NCBI GenBank assembly: GCA_963921795.1
Contig: OY997649.1
Coordinates: 30,182,055-30,246,054, forward strand
Direction of reading: 5' to 3'
DNA: 64,000 nt
Origin: Nannobrachium achirus
Taxonomy: Eukaryota > Chordata > Actinopteri > Myctophiformes > Myctophidae
Below, in pieces: positions 38,944-51,562 of the stretch. The notes under the pieces were generated by a model, which saw only the letters and a list, made by a program, of their open reading frames with translations, did not search any database and had not been told where the DNA came from. The translations under genes were made by a program, and so were the position numbers. Positions within the stretch are counted from its first letter, which is position 1. Each line of letters opens with the position of its first letter.

Positions 38944-39000
38944 ACTTCAAATGCTGATCTACATCTGCACGTTGTGAACTTGCAGATCAGCTATTTGAAA
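38944..39000. repeat. dispersed hairpin, copy 13 (variant)
   Basis: ATACTTCAAATGCTGATCTA and GAACTTGCAGATCAGC-TATTTGAAATAT. The outer stem differs from the main family but the CTGATCTAC/GCAGATCAG core is kept. Confidence 0.55.
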
Positions 39001-39084
39001 TATTTAAAAAACAAAAACAAAATAGTAAAAAAAGGCAAAGAAGTTAAGGCATAAGGCATAAGACCTGGATCATAATAGGGCCCT

Positions 39085-40113
39085 AAATCTCACCGTTAGG
39101 TTGGGGCTGCGCCTGGATGTAGCCCATTAGCCGCTAGTCGCTTCAAGTCGACGCTGAGAGCATCGCGCGGCCGTTTTTCTCCGTATACTCCAATGCATTT
39201 CCCCATCTTTAACGCCCTTTATCTCTGATGTTTGTTTTATGGCTAAAACTGTGGCGTGGTGCGGCAAAATGTCCAAATTTTGATCGGCAATGAACAGCTA
39301 TGATCAACACTGGCCATACAGTAAGTTACACAATAACATCCTGTCTGCGCTCATGTGACCAAGTGACGTCATGACGCATGCATTGACGCAGCAGGGCCGG
39401 ATTCCATACAATGGTGGTGGGCCTGGGCAGCAAGAGGGGATAAATGGGGCAATCCAGGGGCACCCGATGTGTTAAGTATAAAGTTGTCAAATAATTTCTT
39501 TGTATATGTAGGTTATGTGTCATATCTGCCATGTGTAACTTCAAAGCCTACAAGCCAAACAGAAATGCAATTGTCAACAACAGAAACACAATTAAATCAT
39601 TAATGGCAATTATTTGAGTGTCAATTAATGGTCATGTAGAATGCCTTAATGGTGACAGGCCTAATCCTATCAATGTGTAACGGTGTGTTGGATTCATATT
39701 AAAGATGGGGTGCCATAATTGTTTCCCCCTCTAAAACATGATTATCAACTATTATGATATACTAGGAGGAAGATCTTTTCCAAAAATTTTTTTTTTTATG
39801 TGGCCACACCCCCAGTTCATTAAATAAGCCTGATTGTCATGGTGGGTGGTGACCCAGCTGAAGTTAGCCACACCCCACAGTGTTGGGTGAATGGTAATTA
39901 GGGGAGGAGTTGATTCTGTGATGTAACTGTATGTGTTTTTGGACTGGCACTTTTGCCCCTCAAGGTGGCAGCCTCCAGGGGAAAAAAACAAATACAAAGA
40001 GAATACATATTTGCTCATAAGAACCACACCAGGGGGTTTAATGAAGTACTGTCAACCTCCTAGACACATGAAAACCAGAAAAAGTACAAAACTATGGCAC
40101 CGCCTCTTTAAGC
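39085..40113. other. intergenic, no gene seen
   Basis: No exon or complete repeat recognised. Confidence 0.35.
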
Positions 40114-40619
40114 CAGGGGTCTTTAACGTTTTCAGGCCAGGACCCCTTAGCTGAGAGAGAGATGAAGCAGGGACCCCTTAGCTGAGAGAGAGATGAAGCA
40201 GGGATCCCTTAGTTGAGAGAGAGATGAAGCAGGGACCCCTTAGCTGAGAGAGAGATGAAGCACAACAGATAGTTTTGTTTGACAGCACAATCATCAGTGT
40301 ATTTTGGATTCATGTCAATTTGTGTTTTCAGATCTTTAACCACTTGAACTGTCAATACTTAAAAAACTTGACCTTTCACTCTGTACTTACTGTGCTCTTT
40401 TTCCCCTCTACACCAAATCTCTTTTCCAAAAATAGCTGATCTACAAGCTCACAACACCTCGCGCTGTGAGGCGATGAGCTTGTAGATCCGCTATTTTTGG
40501 CTAAAGTTATCAGAATATATGGTTAATATAAAATAGGAGAAAAAAAAAGTTTTGGAGGACCCCCTGTAGTAACTCTGAGGACTTCCTAGGGGTCCTGGAC
40601 CCCCTGTTGAAGACCCATG
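40114..40619. mobile_element. hAT-like element, CAGGGGTCTTTAAC type, with internal 31-bp tandem repeat
   Basis: CAGGGGTCTTTAACG at the left and CTGTTGAAGACCCATG at the right. The unit CCCCTTAGCTGAGAGAGAGA plus TGAAGCAGGGA (31 bp) is repeated four times from about 40142 to 40262. Hairpin at 40426-40500. Flanks CTTTAAGC/GTATAAGC match at 6 of 8, and the right one is shared with the next element. Confidence 0.85.
40426..40500. repeat. dispersed hairpin, copy 14
   Basis: CCAAAAATAGCTGATCTACA and AGCTCACAACACCTCGC pair with GTGAGGCGATGAGCTTGTAG and ATCCGCTATTTTTGG. A few mismatches near the apex. Confidence 0.85.
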
Positions 40620-40627
40620 GTATAAGC

Positions 40628-40811
40628 CAGTGGTTCTCAAAGTGGATTCCAGGGATCTTGTGGGTTCCTTTAGAGGGGTCCAAATTGACCCATAGAGGTC
40701 TGTAACTCTGACAGCATACAAATGGAACCAAATGGACCCTAACGGCCCCATTTGGTTCCATTTGTAGAGTTAAGGGGAAGACCTTGAAATGTAAAAGTTT
40801 GAGAAACACTG
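40628..40811. mobile_element. hAT-like element, CAGTGGTTCTCAAA type, 184 bp
   Basis: CAGTGGTTCTCAAAGTGG and GTTTGAGAAACACTG ends, with perfect duplication GTATAAGC (40620-40627 and 40812-40819). Its centre is a different hairpin, CAAATGGAACCAAATGG with CCATTTGGTTCCATTTG. It abuts the preceding element, sharing that 8-mer. Confidence 0.92.
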
Positions 40812-40929
40812 GTATAAGCAATAAAAGACCCATATGTAATAATAACCACTAACAAAGAATGGTGTATTGTGTACACTGTGGGACTGGAGTTTATCCACAT
40901 GTAATATACATTAAACATCTGGGGTAGAG

Positions 40930-41164
40930 AAACCGTCATTAGAACACGGAGGGTTCCCGAAGGGTTCCCAGTTCGATCCCGGGCTCCCCCAGAGTTCGTG
41001 TGGAAGAGTCCTTGAGCAAGACTCTGAACCCCTAACTGCTCCTGATGAGCAGATTGGTGTCTTGCATGGTTTCCTCTGCCATCAGTGTGTGAATGGGTGA
41101 AACGTCATGCACAATCTCTGTACAGCTCCATAAAGATGGCGCTATATAAATGCACCTTTCATTC
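40930..41164 (+). mobile_element. tRNA-derived SINE, copy 2
   Basis: B-box GTTCGATCCCG at 40971-40981. Body TCCTTGAGCAAGACTCTGAA-CCCCTAACTGCTCCTG, then GTGTGTGAATGGGTGAA and a GCGCTATATAAATGCACC tail, typical of fish V-SINE-like elements with a LINE-like 3' end. More complete than 37425-37645. Confidence 0.8.
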
Positions 41165-41273
41165 ACCTTCCCAATCTGTCATAGGGTTGTAGATAGGGCC
41201 AGGCAGGGACGTGCAGAGAATGTTAGAGAGGAAGGGGCTGAAATTTCTAAAAGGGCTTTGGGGATAAAATATT

Positions 41274-41366
41274 GAAAATAGCAGACCTCCAAGCTCACAA
41301 CGCGTCGAGCTGCGATGCGCTGCGATGCGCTGCGATGCGCTGTGAGCTTGGAGGTCGGCTATCTTC
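41274..41366. repeat. dispersed hairpin, copy 15 (GC-shifted stem, repeated loop)
   Basis: GCAGACCTCCAAGCTCACA pairs with TGTGAGCTTGGAGGTCGGC. Compared with the family, two stem pairs changed on both arms (T-A and A-T to C-G). The loop contains TGCGATGCGC three times in tandem. Confidence 0.9.
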
Positions 41367-41679
41367 GGTGCTTGTGATTCCACAGTGAACTAAGCATAAT
41401 CAAGTGAATACTGGAGATGTGGCGTAACGGCATGGATTTCTACACAGAGAGGGCAATTCTTTTATCATCATCAATATTTATTATCAATGTTTTTTTTGTC
41501 AGGTGTGTGCTCTGAACAAAACACAAATAACTCACATTACCAAATGTAACCAGACGTGCAAGGTAAAACATACAACAAAATAGCCTTTCTTTGAGGCCTA
41601 CAGCATGAGACAACAGGGAATCCTACGATAAAATATTCTTGACTTATTGTAAATCTATGCTTCTGCCTCGCTGGGGGAT

Positions 41680-41960
41680 AAAAAAAAAACTACATTTCCC
41701 ATCAAGCTTAGCGGCCGAACCGCCCGGTTGCTCCATTCTCTACAATGCAGGACGCATGATAGCGATAGACGATCCATTGTCAACGGGATCGATGTTATTG
41801 ACTAGGCTGCTAGTCAACGTTAGCTTCAGTTGCCGTTTGGATTAAACTTCACCACGCTAAAGATAACATGTGCGCCCGTCATCATTCACGTCGATGATCG
41901 CACAACACACACGCACGCATTTACCGTAATGAAAGCGCGGATGTGTAATAACAGGATATA
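41680..41960 (+). promoter_or_regulatory. CpG-enriched patch with ZNF143-like motif
   Basis: ACTACATTTCCCATCAAG (from 41689) resembles the ACTACAATTCCCA half of the ZNF143/Staf site found in vertebrate promoters. The next 250 bp have many CpGs (AGCGGCCGAACCGCCCGG, CACGTCGATGATCGC). No downstream exon is recognised, so this is only a candidate promoter. Confidence 0.3.
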
Positions 41961-42179
41961 TGGTAGTATCCTCTAATAGAAAGGGAACACAAACAACATT
42001 AAGACAACCTTAAAAAGACACTGGTATGGAACTCCTGGTTCACTGGGACGGGGTTCAATTCCCTGCGGTGTCCTGCTGTCAGATAGTGATCTATCTGTCA
42101 TGTTGTCTATCAAACTGTATCATATATTATCACTTTATCAGTTATGAATACTATCATCTTTGTGTTGAGTCAGGCAGAA

Positions 42180-45100
42180 TTAGATTTAGAATTTAGGAGA
42201 AAGTAGCAAAAAAATGCTAAAAAGTAGCAAAAAATTAGCTCAAAAGTAGCTGGAATGTTACATTTAGGGTTAGGGTTCCAGGGGTCGCACAGCAATGTGT
42301 CACATATCCACACGTTCATCTCGACGAGCTATACAACATACTAAAAGATAGGCACTATCGGAAAATTAAGACTTAAAATCTATGTTTGGACGACATACTT
42401 CTCTTATGTAATTTTGGGGGTTTTGAAGACAATCTGAAAAAAATGAATTAATTAGTCTCGTCGAGCTATACAACATACTAAAAGACGGGCGCTTAAAACC
42501 TATTGGTTTCCGAGTTATCGCACTTTGAAAAATCGAGGATTAGATTTAGAATTAAGGAGAAATTTTCTAAGACATTTCAAGTGTGCCTGCAGCTCGCTAA
42601 GTGTGTGCAACCTTGTGTAGCGGTTGGTGTTAACATTAGCATTTGTTAGCATTAGCATTTGTTAGCATTAGCAGTTGTTAGCATTAGCATTTGTCGAAAA
42701 AAGTAGGGTTCCAAGGGTCGCACAGCAATGTGTCACACATCCATACGTTCGTCTCGACGAGCTATACAACATACCAAAAGATAGGCACTATCGGAAATTT
42801 AAGACTTAAAATCTATGTTTTGACGCCTTACTATATAGTCTTATGTAATTTTGGGGGTTTTGAAGATAATCTAAAAAAGTGAATTAATTTCATGTCCACG
42901 CGTTCGTCTCGAAGAGCTATACAACATACTAAAAGACGGGCGCTTAAAACCTATTGGTTTCCGAGTTATCGCACTTTGACAAATCTAGGATTAGATTCAA
43001 AATTAAGGAGAATATTTCAAAGACATTTTAAGTGTGCCTGCAGCTCGCTAAGTGTGTGCAACCTTGTGTAGCATTAGTATTTGTTAGCATTAGCAGTTGT
43101 TAGCATTAGCATTTGTTAGCATTAGCATTTGTCGAAAAAAAGTAAGGTTCCAGGGGTCGCACAGCAATGTGTCACACATCCACACGTTCGTCTCGACAAG
43201 CTATACAACATACCAAAAGAAAGGCACTATCGGAAATGTAAGACTTAAAATCTATGTTTTGACGCCTTACTATAGTCTTATGTAATTTTGGGGGTTTTGA
43301 AGACAATCTGAAAAAAAAAATGAATTAATTTCATATCCACGCGTTCGTCTCGAAGAGCTATACAACATACTAAGAGACAGGCGCTTAAAACCTATTGGTT
43401 TCCGAGTTATCGCACTTTGAAAAATCGAGGATTGCATTTGTTGACAAAAAGTAGGGTTCCAGGGGTCGCACAGCAATGTGTGACACATCCACACGTTTGT
43501 CTCGACGAGCTATACAACATACCAAAAGATAGGCACTATCGGAAATTTAAGACTTAAAATCTATGTTTTCACGCCTTACTATAGTCTTGTAATTTTGGGG
43601 GTTTTGAAGACAATCTGAAAAAAAAAATGAATTAATTTCATGTCCACGCATTCGTCTCGAAGAGCTATACAACATACTAAAAGACGGGCGCTTAAAACCT
43701 ATTGGTTTCCGAGTTATCGCACTTTGAAAAATCTAGGATTAGATTCAAAATTAAGGAGAAAATCTCTAAGACATTTTAAGTGTGCCTGCAGCTCGCTAAG
43801 TGTGTGCAACCTTATGTAGCGGTTGGTGTTAGCATTAGCATTTGTTAGCATTAGCAGTTGTTAGCATTAGCATTTGTTAGCATTAGCATTTGTCAAAAAA
43901 AAGTAAGGTTCCAGGGGTCGCACAGCAATGTGTCACACATCCACACGTTCGTCTCGACGAGTTATACAACATACCAAAAGAAAGGCACTATCGGAAATTT
44001 AAGACTTAAAATCTATGTTTTGACGCCTTACTATAGTCTTATGTAATTTTGGGGGTTTTGAAGACAATCTGAAAAAAAAAATGAATTAATTTCATATCCA
44101 CGCGTTCGTCTCGAAGAGCTATACAACATACTAAGAGACAGGCGCTTAAAACCTATTGGTTTCCGAGTTATCGCACTTTGAAAAATCGAGGATTGCATTT
44201 GTTGACAAAAAGTAGGGTTCCAGGGGTCGCACAGCAATGTGTGACACATCCACACGTTTGTCTCGACGAGCTATACAACATACCAAAAGATAGGCACTAT
44301 CGGAAATTTAAGACTTAAAATCTATGTTTTCACGCCTTACTATAGTCTTGTAATTTTGGGGGTTTTGAAGACAATCTGAAAAAAAAATGAATTAATTTCA
44401 TGTCCACGCATTCGTCTCGAAGAGCTATACAACATACTAAAAGACGGGCGCTTAAAACCTATTGGTTTCCGAGTTATCGCACTTTGAAAAATCTAGGATT
44501 AGATTCAAAATTAAGGAGAAAATCTCTAAGACATTTTAAGTGTGCCTGCAGCTCGCTAAGTGTGTGCAACCTTATGTAGCGGTTGGTGTTAGCATTAGCA
44601 TTTGTTAGCATTAGCAGTTGTTAGCATTAGCATTTGTTAGCATTAGCATTTGTCAAAAAAAAGTAAGGTTCCAGGGGTCGCACAGCAATGTGTCACACAT
44701 CCACACGTTCGTCTCGACGAGTTATACAACATACCAAAAGAAAGGCACTATCGGAAATGTAAGACTTAAAATCTATGTTTCGACGCCTTACTATAGTCTT
44801 ATGTAATTTTGGGGGTTTTGAAGACAATCTGAAAAAAAATGAATTAATTTCATATCCACGCGTTCGTCTCGAAGAGCTATACAACATACTAAGAGACAGG
44901 CGCTTAAAACCTATTGGTTTCCGAGTTATTGCACTTTGAAAAATCGAGGATTGCATTTGTCGACAAAAAGTAGGGTTCCAGGGGTCGCACAGCTATGTGT
45001 CACACATCCACACGTTCGTCTAGACGAGCTATACAACATACCAAAAGATAGGCACTATCGGAAAGTTAAGACTTAAAATCTATGTTTTGACGCCTTACTA

Positions 45101-48100
45101 TATATAGTCTTATGTAATTTTGGGGGTTTTGAAGATAATCTAAAAAAGTGAATTAATTTCATGTCCACGCGTTCGTCTCGAAGAGCTATACAACATACTA
45201 AAAGACGGGCGCTTAGAACCTATTGGTGTCCGAGTTATCGCACTTTGAAAAATCTAGGATTGCATTTGTCGAAAAAAAGTAGGGTTCCAGGGGTCGCACA
45301 GCAATGTGTGACACATCCACACGTTTGTCTCGACGAGCTATACAACATACCAAAAGATAGGCACTATCGGAAATTTAAGACTTAAAATCTATGTTTTCAC
45401 GCCTTACTATAGTCTTGTAATTTTGGGGGTTTTGAAGACAATCTGAAAAAAAAAATGAATTAATTTCATGTCCACGCATTCGTCTCAAAGAGCTATACAA
45501 CATACTAAAAGACGGGCGCTTAAAACCTATTGGTTTCCGAGTTATCGCACTTTGAAAAATCTAGGATTAGATTCAAAATTAAGGAGAAAATCTCTAAGAC
45601 ATTTTAAGTGTGCCTGCAGCTCGCTAAGTGTGTGCAACCTTGTGTAGCGGTTGGTGTTAGCATTAGCATTTGTTAGCATTAGCAGTTGTTAGCATTAGCA
45701 TTTGTTAGCATTAGCATTTGTCAAAAAAAAGTAAGGTTCCAGGGGTCGCACAGCAATGTGTCACACATCCACACGTTTGTCTCGACGAGTTATACAACAT
45801 ACCAAAAGAAAGGCACTATCGGAAATGTAAGACTTAAAATCTATGTTTTGACGCCTTACTATAGTCTTATGTAATTTTGGGGGTTTTGAAGACAATCTGA
45901 AAAAAAAAGAATTAATTTCATATCCACGCGTTCGTCTCGAAGAGCTATACAACATACTAAGAGACAGGCGCTTAAAACCTATTGGTTTCCGAGTTATTGC
46001 ACTTTGAAAAATCGAGGATTGCATTTGTCGACAAAAAGTAGGGTTCCAGGGGTCGCACAGCAATGTGTCACACATCCACACGTTCGTCTAGACGAGCTAT
46101 ACAACATACCAAAAGATAGGCACTATCGGAAATTTAAGACTTAAAATCTATGTTTTGACGCCTTACTATAGTCTTATGTAATTTTGGGGGTTTTGAAAAA
46201 AACCTAAAAAAAATTAATTAATTTCATATCCACGCGTCCGTCTCGAAGAGCTATACAACATACTAAGAGACAGGCGCTTAAAACCTATTGGTTTCAGAGT
46301 TATCGCACTTTGAAAAATCGAGGATTGCATTTGTCGAAAAAAAGTAGGGTTCCAGGGGTCGCAGAGCAATGTGTCACACATCCACATGTTCGTCTCGACG
46401 AGCTATACAACATACCAAAAGATAGGCACTATCGGAAATTTAAGACTTAAAATCTATGTTTTGACGCCTTACTATAGTCTTATGTAATTTTGGGGGTTTT
46501 GAAGACAATCTAAAAAAAAATAATTAATTTCATATCCACGCGTTCGTCTCGAAGAGCTATACAACATACTAAGAGACAGGCGCTTAAAACCTATTGGTTT
46601 CCGAGTTATCGCACTTTGAAAAATCGAGGATTGCATTTGTCGACAAAAAGTATGGTTCCAGGGGTCGCACAGCAATGTGTCACACATCCACACGTTTGTC
46701 TCGACGAGCTATACAACATACCAAAAGATAGGCACTATCGGAAATTTAAGACTTAAAATCTATGTTTTCACGCCTTACTATAGTCTTGTAATTTTGGGGG
46801 TTTTGAAGACAATCTGAAAAAAAAATGAATTAATTTCATGTCCACGCATTCGTCTCGAAGAGCTATACAACATACTAAAAGACGGGCGCTTAAAACCTAT
46901 TGGTTTCCGAGTTATCGCACTTTGAAAAATCTAGGATTAGATTCAAAATTAAGGAGAAAATCTCTAAGACATTTTAAGTGTGCCTGCAGCTCGCTAAGTG
47001 TGTGCAACCTTATGTAGCGGTTGGTGTTAGCATTAGCATTTGTTAGCATTAGCAGTTGTTAGCATTAGCATTTGTTAGCATTAGCATTTGTCAAAAAAAA
47101 GTAAGGTTCCAGGGGTCGCACAGCAATGTGTCACACATCCACACGTTCGTCTCGACGAGTTATACAACATACCAAAAGAAAGGCACTATCGGAAATGTAA
47201 GACTTAAAATCTATGTTTCGACGCCTTACTATAGTCTTATGTAATTTTGGGGGTTTTGAAGACAATCTGAAAAAAAATGAATTAATTTCATATCCACGCG
47301 TTCGTCTCGAAGAGCTATACAACATACTAAGAGACAGGCGCTTAAAACCTATTGGTTTCCGAGTTATTGCACTTTGAAAAATCGAGGATTGCATTTGTCG
47401 ACAAAAAGTAGGGTTCCAGGGGTCGCACAGCTATGTGTCACACATCCACACGTTCGTCTAGACGAGCTATACAACATACCAAAAGATAGGCACTATCGGA
47501 AAGTTAAGACTTAAAATCTATGTTTTGACGCCTTACTATATATAGTCTTATGTAATTTTGGGGGTTTTGAAGATAATCTAAAAAAGTGAATTAATTTCAT
47601 GTCCACGCGTTCGTCTCGAAGAGCTATACAACATACTAAAAGACGGGCGCTTAGAACCTATTGGTGTCCGAGTTATCGCACTTTGAAAAATCTAGGATTG
47701 CATTTGTCGAAAAAAAGTAGGGTTCCAGGGGTCGCACAGCAATGTGTGACACATCCACACGTTTGTCTCGACGAGCTATACAACATACCAAAAGATAGGC
47801 ACTATCGGAAATTTAAGACTTAAAATCTATGTTTTCACGCCTTACTATAGTCTTGTAATTTTGGGGGTTTTGAAGACAATCTGAAAAAAAAAATGAATTA
47901 ATTTCATGTCCACGCATTCGTCTCAAAGAGCTATACAACATACTAAAAGACGGGCGCTTAAAACCTATTGGTTTCCGAGTTATCGCACTTTGAAAAATCT
48001 AGGATTAGATTCAAAATTAAGGAGAAAATCTCTAAGACATTTTAAGTGTGCCTGCAGCTCGCTAAGTGTGTGCAACCTTGTGTAGCGGTTGGTGTTAGCA

Positions 48101-49859
48101 TTAGCATTTGTTAGCATTAGCAGTTGTTAGCATTAGCATTTGTTAGCATTAGCATTTGTCAAAAAAAAGTAAGGTTCCAGGGGTCGCACAGCAATGTGTC
48201 ACACATCCACACGTTTGTCTCGACGAGTTATACAACATACCAAAAGAAAGGCACTATCGGAAATGTAAGACTTAAAATCTATGTTTTGACGCCTTACTAT
48301 AGTCTTATGTAATTTTGGGGGTTTTGAAGACAATCTGAAAAAAAAAGAATTAATTTCATATCCACGCGTTCGTCTCGAAGAGCTATACAACATACTAAGA
48401 GACAGGCGCTTAAAACCTATTGGTTTCCGAGTTATTGCACTTTGAAAAATCGAGGATTGCATTTGTCGACAAAAAGTAGGGTTCCAGGGGTCGCACAGCA
48501 ATGTGTCACACATCCACACGTTCGTCTAGACGAGCTATACAACATACCAAAAGATAGGCACTATCGGAAATTTAAGACTTAAAATCTATGTTTTGACGCC
48601 TTACTATAGTCTTATGTAATTTTGGGGGTTTTGAAAAAAACCTAAAAAAAATTAATTAATTTCATATCCACGCGTCCGTCTCGAAGAGCTATACAACATA
48701 CTAAGAGACAGGCGCTTAAAACCTATTGGTTTCAGAGTTATCGCACTTTGAAAAATCGAGGATTGCATTTGTCGAAAAAAAGTAGGGTTCCAGGGGTCGC
48801 AGAGCAATGTGTCACACATCCACATGTTCGTCTCGACGAGCTATACAACATACCAAAAGATAGGCACTATCGGAAATTTAAGACTTAAAATCTATGTTTT
48901 GACGCCTTACTATAGTCTTATGTAATTTTGGGGGTTTTGAAGACAATCTAAAAAAAAATAATTAATTTCATATCCACGCGTTCGTCTCGAAGAGCTATAC
49001 AACATACTAAGAGACAGGCGCTTAAAACCTATTGGTTTCCGAGTTATCGCACTTTGAAAAATCGAGGATTGCATTTGTCGACAAAAAGTATGGTTCCAGG
49101 GGTCGCACAGCAATGTGTCACACATCCACACGTTCGTCTCGACGAGCTATACAACATACCAAAAGATAGGCACTATCGGAAAGTTAAGACTTAAAATCTA
49201 TGTTTTGACGCCTTACTATAGTTTTATGTAATTTGAGGGTTTTGAAGACAATCTGAAAAAAATGAATTAATTTCATATCCACGCATTCGTCTCGAAGAGC
49301 TATACAACATACTAAAAGACGGGCGCTTAAAACCTATTGGTTTCCGAGTTATCGCACTTTGAAAAATCTAGGATTAGATTTAGAATTATGGAGAAAATTT
49401 CTAAGACATTTTAAGTGTGCCTGCAGCTCGCTAAGTGTGTGCAACCTTGTGTAGCGGTTGGTGTTAGCATTAGCATTTGTTAGCATTAGCAGTTGTTAGC
49501 ATTAGCATTTGTCAAAAAAAGTAGGGTTCCAGGGGTCGCACAGCAATGTTTCACACATCCACACGTTCGTCTCGACGAGCTATACAACATACCAAAATAT
49601 AGGCACTATCGGAATTTTAAGACTTAAAATCTATGTTTTGACGCCTTACTATAGTCTTATGTAATTTGGGGGGTTTTGAAGACAATCTGAAAAAAAAAAA
49701 AAAAGAATTAATTTCATGTCCACACGTTCGTCTCGAAGAGCTATACAACATACCAAAAGATAGGCACTATCGGAAATTTAAGATTTAAAATCTATGTTTT
49801 GACGCCTTACTATTAGTCTTATGTAATTTTGGGGGTTTTGAATACAATCTGAAAAAAAA
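42180..49859. repeat. satellite block, about 300-bp dimer within 760-bp higher-order units
   Basis: The monomer pair alternates an ACACGTTCGTCTCGACGAGC form and an ACGCGTTCGTCTCGAAGAGC form, each followed by TATACAACATAC. Together they span about 305 bp. Some units carry an extra TGCCTGCAGCTCGCTAAGTG and TTAGCATTAGCATTTG stretch, giving about 760 bp (starts near 43097, 43858 and 44618). Small frames of 60-106 codons recur with the repeat and are not genes. Fragments continue at 51446-51562 and 53145-53222. Confidence 0.92.
44250..49125. repeat. 2438-bp tandem duplication within the satellite
   Basis: 44250-46687 and 46688-49125 (approximate limits) appear near-identical by eye. Private variants recur exactly 2438 bp apart: AGCTATGTGTCACAC at 44991 and 47429, TACTATATATAGTC at 45097 and 47535, and a GTTTTGAAAAAAACC segment at 46190 and 48628. 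Identity ends just after 46694/49132. Confidence 0.85.
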
Positions 49860-51445
49860 CTAGAAAAATATTGTTCCTTCGAAACAATTGTGGGCTCGCT
49901 TCAAGCCAGAAAACAATGGCTATAAAAGCACAAAATGTCAAGATCGCAGGCAGTGCTCTCTTTGACGTTACTGACGTCAAAGATTGGTCCATTTTGTTCC
50001 AAAAATGTGTTGTGCAAAAGTTGACCCGCTGGTGGCGCTATAACAGGCCAATGTGAGAAGGTTGGTATCTGTTCCTTGACCTATTGGGAATGTGCTTGCA
50101 AGATTTCACGCACATCCCAGGCTGTGTTCATGATTTGAGGTGTTTTTGGCTTTGGACACTTTATCGCTGCTTGCAGCTATATTTATTATTATTATTTTAT
50201 AATTTTTTTGTGTGCACTTCATAGGCATGTTAGATAAAGGTCCTTAGATTGCGTGTAGAATGTTTCATGCAAATTGCAAAAAAAAATCCTAGAATAAAAA
50301 CGGGTTTAAGCGTTTTACAAACTGCTCAAAATTATATAGCGCCCCCCTTTGGCCATTTGGGGTAAGATTGGTTTCAGTGATATTTGAACTAACCCTCTAC
50401 ACTATTTTGTCATGAAAATGTGACTTTGCTTGTATGTTTTAGAGGCAGAAGAATAATTTGCATAAAAATGCAATATTGTTTGAATTATTTAAAAAAGCAT
50501 GTTTCAACGTTAAAGAAATCCGATCTGACAGATCTTTAGATATCGGTCCAAAGTTCACGTAAAAAAAGTTTTGTGCACGTGACGCGAAAATTACAGAATA
50601 AAAGCGGGTTTACGCGTTTTACAAACTGCTCAAAGTGGCGGAAAATCGAAGGGCGGAGCTTACTTAACAACGACACAGATGTCTTCCGCTTGAGTCAAAG
50701 CACGCGTGTAACAAGTTGCATGTCTTCAAACGAAACGAGTCATGACTTATGCCCGTTTGAAGTTTGAATTTTCAGACGCTTCGTATAGCGCCCCCCTTTG
50801 GCCGATTGGAATAAAATTGGTTTCAGTGATACTTTGACTAACCCTCCACATCTTTGCCAAATGCCATGAACGTGTAACTTTGCATGTATGATTTAGAGGC
50901 AGAAGAATAATTTGCATAAAACCGCAATATTGATAGAATTATTAAAAAATTATATTTCACTTTAAAAGAAATCCGCCGAGATTAGTTTGACCGTATTGGT
51001 CCAAAGTTCATGTGAAAAAAGTTTTGTGCGCGTATCGAAAAAAACCCAGGAAGAGATAGATTTTTACTGTTTTTCATATAATTCCGAATTGTGGGAGACC
51101 TAAAGGTCAGAGGTCAAAAGTTAGAGGGTAAAAGTTGTTCGGCATGAGGAGACGCATACGTGTATACAGGTTTCATGGCTGTACCTAAAACACAGCATGA
51201 GCTATACCTGTTCAAAGTTCGCACTTTCGAAGGCTTCCTACAGCGCCACCATTTGGCCGATTGCTATAAAAAATAATAGCACACTTCGCCACTGTAAACT
51301 GAACACATTGATGTTTTTATTTTCATTTTCTCACTAAGTATGTAGGAGTAGAAAGGAACCGAAGTTCCCGTCTACAGTATGATATGACTGATAGATAAAT
51401 AATGACAACATCTAAAGTGTGCTCGCCTTATAGGCGAGCCCACAA
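49860..51445. mobile_element. 1.58-kb element with TTGTGGGCTCGC/GCGAGCCCACAA ends, copy 1
   Basis: Begins CTAGAAAAATATTGTTCC; TTGTGGGCTCGC is at 49888-49899 and GCGAGCCCACAA at 51434-51445. Interior: GCTGGTGGCGCTATAACAGG, ATCGCTGCTTGCAGCTATAT, and a duplicated pair of segments on GCGCCCCCCTTTGGCC. It is inserted at the A-run of a satellite unit, which resumes at 51446. No long frame, so non-autonomous. Confidence 0.8.
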
Positions 51446-51562
51446 TAATAATAATTTCATATCCACGCATTCGTCTCGAAGAGCTATACAACATACTAAA
51501 AGACGGGCGCTTAAAACCTATTGGTTTCCGAGATATCGCAGGATCTAGGATTAGATTTAGAA

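Larger units (their letters stand above)
37864..39084. mobile_element. element with 50-bp TIRs, interrupted by another repeat
   Basis: AGGGCCCTATTATGATCCAG, GTCTTATGCCTTATGCC and TTAACTTCTTTACC (37864 onward) return inverted at about 39029-39084 with one or two differences. The interior is largely occupied by the CTCCACCAG element at 37919-38915. A short dispersed hairpin lies at 38944-39000. Confidence 0.75.

Noticed and set aside
42052..42062. GGTTCAATTCC, a perfect pol III B-box
   Set aside because: No A-box at the right distance, no tRNA cloverleaf; at most a SINE relic.
42640..43140. TTAGCATTAGCATTTG repeats resembling telomere sequence
   Set aside because: The unit is not TTAGGG and it occurs as a fixed sub-block of the satellite unit.
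43097..49131. Recurrent 62-, 74- and 106-codon frames
   Set aside because: They repeat because the satellite repeats; frames are broken differently between units and show no splice or promoter context.
42180..49859. CRISPR-like regular repeats
   Set aside because: The units are about 150-300 bp with no short unique spacers and the DNA is vertebrate; this is satellite DNA.
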